From NCBI GenBank assembly GCA_965149945.1, contig CBCTTQ010000034.1:1-16948 (forward strand): a stretch of 16,948 nucleotides of DNA, written 5' to 3'. Source of the DNA: JAHZFN01 sp965149945 (GTDB lineage Bacteria > Bacillota > Dehalobacteriia > UBA4068 > UBA4997). Positions 13,627 to 16,948 of the stretch are shown here, piece by piece. The position numbers were made by a program, and so were the translations under genes. Each line of letters starts with the position of its first letter. Position 1 is the first letter of the stretch. Under the pieces are notes generated by a model. It ran no database searches and was not told where the DNA came from. It saw only the letters and a list, made by a program, of their open reading frames with translations.

Positions 13627-14619
13627 GTGAAAATCTTGAAATCTAAATTACCGGAACTTTTCGATTTGATGGCGAAGGATGCCAATGTTTTGGTACCGAT
13701 GGAAGTGAAAGGCGTGAAAAAATTCGCTCCCTGGGGTTCCGAAGGGGAATTGGCATTGGATGAAGTGAATACACTGCTCCCTCCGAAGGACGCTCTTTTC
13801 CCGCAAACGGAAAAAATGTATCAATTCAAACTTCATAACCAGCAAGTTGAAAATTTTGAAGAAATTAAAGAAAGCCATCGTCAGGTGATTTTTGGCATCC
13901 GCAGTTGCGACATGAGAAGTGTTGAATGTATGGATGATGTTTTCCTGACCCATAGCTACGTGGATGGTTTCTATCAGGAAAAACGCGATGCTCTGGTGAC
14001 AGTGGCCATCGGTTGCACCAAAGTAAATCCTACCTGTTTCTGTGATTCCATGGGTTTGGATCCCAACCACGCGCCCGGCGCCGATGTTCAGCTGAATGAC
14101 TGCGGCGACGCGTATGTGGTAAAAGCGCAGACCGAAAAAGGGGAAGAACTGGTGAAAAGCTGGGGCTCTTTGGTTCAGGACGGCGAAGGCGAAGTGCAGA
14201 AAGTGGAATGTGAATTGAAGGTTGATATGACCGGCGTCAAAGATAAATTGATGAAGATGTTCGATCATGAAATCTGGAACGAAGAAGGCAAAAAATGCTT
14301 GGGTTGCGGAACCTGTACCTTCATCTGTCCCACCTGTTATTGCTTTGATATTAATAATAAAATGGAAGGTAACGACGGATATGAATTCCGTTGCTGGGAT
14401 AGCTGTATGTTCTCTGAATATACCAGAATGGCCGGCGGCCACAATCCCCGTCCTTCCAAAAAAGAAAGAGTTCGTAACAGATTTATGCATAAACTTTGCT
14501 ATTTTGAAGACCGCTATGGCAAAGAACTCTGTGTCGGATGCGGTCGCTGTGTAGCAAAATGTCCGGTAGCTCTTGACATTACACGCTTCATTGATCAGGT
14601 AAAGGAGGTTGAACTTTAA
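13627..14619 (+). CDS. flxB: FlxB-like iron-sulfur subunit (AsrA / hydrogenase beta-like)
   Basis: 330 residues, GTG start at 13627 with GGGAGGTGG (13611-13619) at 7-base spacing. Seen: an N-terminal region with FAPWGSEGELALDEV and FGIRSCDMRSVECMDDVF typical of the AsrA and sulfhydrogenase beta group, then CTKVNPTCFC, and a C-terminal dicluster ferredoxin with C224, C227, C230, C234 (followed by CYC at 237-239) and C302, C305, C308, C312. These subunits transfer electrons between an NAD(P)H-binding flavoprotein (here FlxA) and a partner enzyme. An anaerobic sulfite reductase is an alternative, but the siroheme subunit AsrC is absent and the Hdr genes are adjacent. The stop TAA overlaps the flxA ATG by one base. 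Confidence 0.88.
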   Translation: MKILKSKLPELFDLMAKDANVLVPMEVKGVKKFAPWGSEGELALDEVNTLLPPKDALFPQTEKMYQFKLHNQQVENFEEIKESHRQVIFGIRSCDMRSVECMDDVFLTHSYVDGFYQEKRDALVTVAIGCTKVNPTCFCDSMGLDPNHAPGADVQLNDCGDAYVVKAQTEKGEELVKSWGSLVQDGEGEVQKVECELKVDMTGVKDKLMKMFDHEIWNEEGKKCLGCGTCTFICPTCYCFDINNKMEGNDGYEFRCWDSCMFSEYTRMAGGHNPRPSKKERVRNRFMHKLCYFEDRYGKELCVGCGRCVAKCPVALDITRFIDQVKEVEL

Positions 14620-15473
14620 TGGCTGAAAATATGGTAAACCATGACTGCACCTGTAAAGGCAACCCTTTGGTTCCTCAAATCTGTGAAGTAAAGGAAATTC
14701 TGGAAGAAACTCCCGATGTCAAAGTGTTCCGTGTGCAGACGTTGGATGGGAAAAAACCTTTTGATCCCCAGCCGGGTCAGTTGGGAATGTTTTCTTTGCT
14801 CGGCGTTGGGGAAGGGATGTTTTCCATCACCGCCAAAGGCGACGATTATATTGACTTTGCCATCAAACGCTGCGGGATGTTGACCGATGCGCTCCACGCT
14901 ATCAAACCCGGCCAGCAGGTTGGGGTACGCGGCGCCTACGGCAACACTTTCCCCGTAGACGGCTGCAAAGGCAAAAACATGGTATTCATCGGCGGCGGTA
15001 TCGGTTTGGCACCGGTTCGTTCTTTCATCCGTTATGCTTTTGAACACCGTGCGGATTACGGCAAAATCGATATTGTATACGGTTCCAGAACCTATGCGGA
15101 TTTGGTATTTAAGGATGATTTGTTTGAAAACTGGCCGAAAGAACCGGATACCACAGTTCATGTAACAGTAGACCGAGCGACAGAAGGCTATGAAGGTCAT
15201 GTGGGCTTTGTTCCCGCTTTTGTGGAAGAGTTGAAATTTCAGCCGGAAAACACCATGGTTGTTCTTTGCGGTCCTCCGATCATGATTAAATTCTGCTTGC
15301 AGAGTTTGGTGAACATGGGCTTCTCCGATGAACAAATCATTACCACTTTGGAAATGAGAATGAAATGCGGTATCGGTAAATGCGGTCGCTGCAACATCGG
15401 CAGCAAATATATCTGTTTGGACGGTCCTGTTTTTACACAGGCCGAGCTGCGTGAACTGCCTAATGAATTCTAA
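14619..15473 (+). CDS. flxA: FlxA-like FAD/NAD(P)-binding oxidoreductase subunit
   Basis: 284 residues, ATG at 14619 after AAAGGAGG (14601-14608). Seen: an N-terminal FAD-binding beta-barrel (GQLGMFSLLGVGEGMFSI, where the usual RxYS is replaced by MFSI), a nucleotide-binding domain with GGGIGLAPVRS from residue 125 and CGPPIMIKF near 224, and a C-terminal [2Fe-2S] site with C250, C255, C258, C266. This is the ferredoxin-NADP reductase superfamily group containing PyrK, AsrB and sulfhydrogenase gamma. It is expected to take hydride from NADH or NADPH and feed single electrons to FlxB/FlxC. Two extra cysteines, C10 and C12, lie at the N-terminus. Last gene of the operon, with a terminator 38 bases on. 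A PyrK role is unlikely, because no pyrD is nearby and AsrA-type partners precede it. Confidence 0.92.
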   Translation: MAENMVNHDCTCKGNPLVPQICEVKEILEETPDVKVFRVQTLDGKKPFDPQPGQLGMFSLLGVGEGMFSITAKGDDYIDFAIKRCGMLTDALHAIKPGQQVGVRGAYGNTFPVDGCKGKNMVFIGGGIGLAPVRSFIRYAFEHRADYGKIDIVYGSRTYADLVFKDDLFENWPKEPDTTVHVTVDRATEGYEGHVGFVPAFVEELKFQPENTMVVLCGPPIMIKFCLQSLVNMGFSDEQIITTLEMRMKCGIGKCGRCNIGSKYICLDGPVFTQAELRELPNEF

Positions 15474-15510
15474 AAATTCAGTAGTGTTCATCGTAGAATA
15501 AATGGTTTAG

Positions 15511-15545
15511 GAAAGGCATCAGGATCGCTCCTGGTGCCCTTTCTT
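15511..15545 (+). terminator. intrinsic terminator of the hdr-flx operon
   Basis: Stem GGCATCAGGA (15515-15524) / TCCTGGTGCC (15529-15538), one G-T pair, loop TCGC, flanked by GAAA and CTTTCTT. The T-run is broken by C residues, so strength may be moderate. Confidence 0.8.
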
Positions 15546-15654
15546 ATCCAATCAGTGTTCGAAAAAATAAAAAAGAGATTACCGGAAAGGCCGCTTGAGC
15601 GGAAAAACGAAGGTTCCTAAAGATGAATATAAATGAGAATAATTTTTAATAATC

Positions 15655-15683
15655 TTGAAAAGATTGAAAAACTATGCTATAAT
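15655..15683 (+). promoter_or_regulatory. promoter of the ylbF-perR operon
   Basis: TTGAAA (15655-15660), a 17-base spacer and TATAAT (15678-15683) preceded by TGC, making an extended -10. This is one of the best promoter matches in the window. The 311 bases between flxA and ylbF hold this promoter, the upstream terminator, a short CCGC-TTGA-GCGG hairpin at 15591-15602 and the leader hairpin at 15739. AT-rich DNA just upstream (15625-15654) could hold a PerR site, but I see no clean inverted repeat. Confidence 0.8.
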
Positions 15684-15737
15684 TGGAACAGTGGTTAGCA
15701 GGTTGTGGAAAAGAAAATGCTTGTGATGGGAAGAAAG

Positions 15738-15754
15738 GCCGCGGTAATACGCGG
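15738..15754 (+). other. leader hairpin matching a 16S rRNA 530-loop segment
   Basis: CCGCG-GTAATA-CGCGG forms a 5-bp hairpin in the ylbF leader, 31 bases before the start codon. The 14 bases at 15738-15751 (GCCGCGGTAATACG) are identical to the universally conserved 530-loop region of 16S rRNA. No other rRNA sequence surrounds it. Confidence 0.6.
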
Positions 15755-15784
15755 GGAAGAGAATTGACAAAGAAGGATGAAAAA

Positions 15785-16231
15785 ATGAAAAAAATTGAAT
15801 GCCAATATAAACAGTATGAGGAAAAATCGGCTCAGTTGCAAAAAAGTCAGGGCAAAAGCTTTGAAGAAATTTCTCGCCGAGCCAAAGGATTGGCGTCTGC
15901 TATTAAAAATTCTCCCGAATATCAAGATTTTGTCGCGGCGAGGGAGCGCCTGGAACAAGATGCCATGAATAAAAAAGTTCTTCATGAATTACGGGAACAA
16001 CAGATTAACTTTCAGTACGCGCCTATAGATGAGGACCTTGAACAAAAAGCTAATTTTTTGAATGAAATGTACATGGCTATCAGCCTGAATCCGGTGATTA
16101 GTGACTATCTTAACGCTGAATATCGGTTTGGGTTGATTATGGAAGAGTTGAAAAAAGATTTTGAGGAAATCTTTGTCTTTGAAGATAATTTCCACTTTGG
16201 GGAAATCAGTCGATCGGAGTATCAAAGTTAA
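15785..16231 (+). CDS. YlbF-family regulator
   Basis: 148 residues from ATG 15785, with AAGGA (15773-15777) at 7-base spacing. In-frame upstream starts reach to 15683, but that position is inside the -10 box, so the short form is chosen. Seen: an all-helical Com_YlbF domain with an N-terminal charged helix, the pattern AKGLASAIKNSPEYQDFVAA and NKKVLHELREQQ, and a mid-region ANFLNEMYMAISLNP. In Bacillus, YlbF works with YmcA and YaaT in a Y-complex that controls mRNA maturation by RNase Y and affects competence, biofilm and sporulation. Other YlbF members have no assigned role. Here it heads an operon with a PerR-type regulator; the next ribosome binding site overlaps its stop. Whether ymcA and yaaT partners exist cannot be seen. 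Confidence 0.82.
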   Translation: MKKIECQYKQYEEKSAQLQKSQGKSFEEISRRAKGLASAIKNSPEYQDFVAARERLEQDAMNKKVLHELREQQINFQYAPIDEDLEQKANFLNEMYMAISLNPVISDYLNAEYRFGLIMEELKKDFEEIFVFEDNFHFGEISRSEYQS

Positions 16232-16243
16232 GGAGGAAAAGGA

Positions 16244-16672
16244 ATGACAAGTAAGATAGGAGAGTCTTCCTCTAAGCCGACCGCAAAGAGAATGACCAAG
16301 CAGAGACGTATTATCAAAGAGATTTTGTGTAACTCTAAAGAACATCCAACGGCGGAGGCCATTTATGAAGAAGCTAGAAAAGTGCTGCCGGATATTGGTT
16401 TAGGTACGGTATATCGGAATTTGCAAGTGCTGGTGGAAGAAGGGTCTGTTTTGGAATTGACCTGTGATAAGCGTTCCAGTCGGTATGACGGCAATATCGC
16501 CCCCCACGCCCATTTCATTTGTGAGAAATGTCATCAAGTCTATGATTTGGAAATGGATATGGATCGGGAATTGATTGCCGCGGCGCAGAGCCGTATGGAT
16601 GGCAAAGTGAATTCCTGTCGAGTGGAATTTTACGGAATTTGCCGCCATTGTCAAGGTAGTCAGCCCAATTGA
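16244..16672 (+). CDS. perR: Fur-family regulator, PerR-like peroxide sensor
   Basis: 142 residues from ATG 16244; AAGGAGG (16230-16236) overlaps the ylbF stop codon. Seen: an N-terminal winged helix (RMTKQRRIIKEIL, HPTAEAIYEEA, LGTVYRNLQVL) and a C-terminal dimerisation domain. Regulatory metal ligands match the PerR set H34, D82 (SRYD), H88, H90 (HAH) and D101 (VYDLE). The structural zinc site is C93-x2-C96 and C133-x2-C136. In Bacillus PerR the equivalent aspartate (D104) marks PerR rather than Fur, which has glutamate there, and peroxide oxidises metal-bound histidines to release DNA. The call of PerR over Fur or Zur rests on this alignment by eye. Co-transcribed with ylbF; followed by a strong terminator. 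Confidence 0.85.
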   Translation: MTSKIGESSSKPTAKRMTKQRRIIKEILCNSKEHPTAEAIYEEARKVLPDIGLGTVYRNLQVLVEEGSVLELTCDKRSSRYDGNIAPHAHFICEKCHQVYDLEMDMDRELIAAAQSRMDGKVNSCRVEFYGICRHCQGSQPN

Positions 16673-16693
16673 CGGAGAAATTTTATAACCTTC

Positions 16694-16720
16694 AAAAAGA
16701 CGGAAGCCTCCGTCTTTTTT
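16694..16720 (+). terminator. intrinsic terminator of the ylbF-perR operon
   Basis: Perfect 11-bp stem AAAAAGACGGA (16694-16704) / TCCGTCTTTTT (16709-16719), loop AGCC, with six T at the end of the right arm. Confidence 0.93.
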
Positions 16721-16837
16721 GTTTGGTTGGAGATGACGTTTTATTGATATAAACGCTGTCGGCAGCATTTCGGGGAGGCGCGATTTTGACGGTGGAACAA
16801 AGAGTGTTTGTAAAGAGAGCAAATGAGGATGCTTTTC
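16721..16837. other. intergenic stretch without a convincing gene
   Basis: Between the perR terminator and the next promoter I see only a short TTG-initiated frame (16786-16860, 24 residues) after GGGGAGG (16772-16778). It ends inside the following promoter and has no recognisable features, so it is not called as a gene. Confidence 0.5.
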
Positions 16838-16866
16838 TTGACAGGAGGGGAAAATCATTGTAAAAT
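16838..16866 (+). promoter_or_regulatory. strong promoter pointing out of the window
   Basis: TTGACA (16838-16843), 17-base spacer, TAAAAT (16861-16866): near-consensus for the housekeeping sigma factor. The leader that follows holds a hairpin GCCGG (16890-16894) / CCGGC (16906-16910) and a purine-rich GGCAGGAAGG near 16929-16938. The gene it drives must start beyond the right edge. Confidence 0.7.
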
Positions 16867-16948
16867 CAAAAAAAAAGCATTTTTTATGCGCCGGAAAATA
16901 AATTCCCGGCTAACTTCTGTTTTTTGAAGGCAGGAAGGTCTGTTTATC

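Noticed and set aside
13627..15473. Anaerobic sulfite reductase AsrAB reading of flxB-flxA
   Set aside because: No siroheme subunit AsrC is present, and the genes are translationally coupled to an HdrA/MvhD set, which fits FlxBA better.
15625..15654. Possible PerR/Fur box upstream of ylbF-perR
   Set aside because: The AATAAT-type sequence is AT-rich but arranged as a direct rather than inverted repeat, so it does not fit the 7-1-7 box.
16786..16860. Short TTG-initiated frame after GGGGAGG
   Set aside because: Only 24 residues, weak start, and its end lies in a strong promoter; no support beyond the Shine-Dalgarno match.

Overview
The window looks like a chromosomal segment of an anaerobic, low-to-moderate GC Firmicute. 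The cues are a DnaE-type DNA polymerase III, a YlbF-family protein next to a PerR-type regulator, strong AGGAGG ribosome binding sites, extended -10 promoters and an oxygen-sensitive electron-bifurcation locus. A Negativicute (for example the Acidaminococcaceae) fits best, but that placement is inference. No rRNA, tRNA, CRISPR array, insertion sequence or phage gene was seen.

Layout. (1) 1-4721, plus strand: the 3' end of an LCP-family cell-wall ligase gene, a radC-like gene and a complete dnaE. (2) 4722-6473: two single-gene units, a 67-residue DUF1858 redox-disulfide protein with its own extended -10 promoter and terminator, and hslO (Hsp33) with an unusual histidine-rich tail. (3) 6434-7853, minus strand: a double-LysM protein without signal peptide and a small lipoprotein, each with its own promoter; a long bidirectional terminator separates them from hslO. 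(4) 7854-8426: a small three-helix membrane protein of unknown function, ended by a strong terminator. (5) 8427-15545: the centrepiece, a seven-gene operon hdrC-hdrB-hdrA-flxD-flxC-flxB-flxA. It is preceded by about 420 bases of non-coding DNA holding an inverted repeat, helically phased A-tracts, two extended -10 promoters and a structured leader, and is followed by a terminator. (6) 15655-16720: a ylbF-perR two-gene operon from a near-consensus promoter. (7) 16721-16948: a strong promoter pointing out of the window toward an unseen gene.

How the genes work together. FlxA (FAD, NAD(P), [2Fe-2S]) should take electrons from NAD(P)H. FlxB and FlxC carry them through [4Fe-4S] clusters, and FlxD (MvhD-like) passes them to HdrA. 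HdrA's FAD is the presumed bifurcation site, sending one electron stream to ferredoxin and the other through HdrC to the two CCG-type centres of HdrB, where a disulfide is reduced. The physiological disulfide is not evident here: no dsrC or coenzyme M/B gene is present. Several neighbours (Hsp33, DUF1858, PerR) are also thiol or peroxide related, so the window has a redox and oxidative-stress flavour.

The most interesting unexplained material is non-coding: the bent-DNA promoter and folded leader of the hdr-flx operon, and inverted repeats close to the transcription starts of the DUF1858 and lipoprotein genes.
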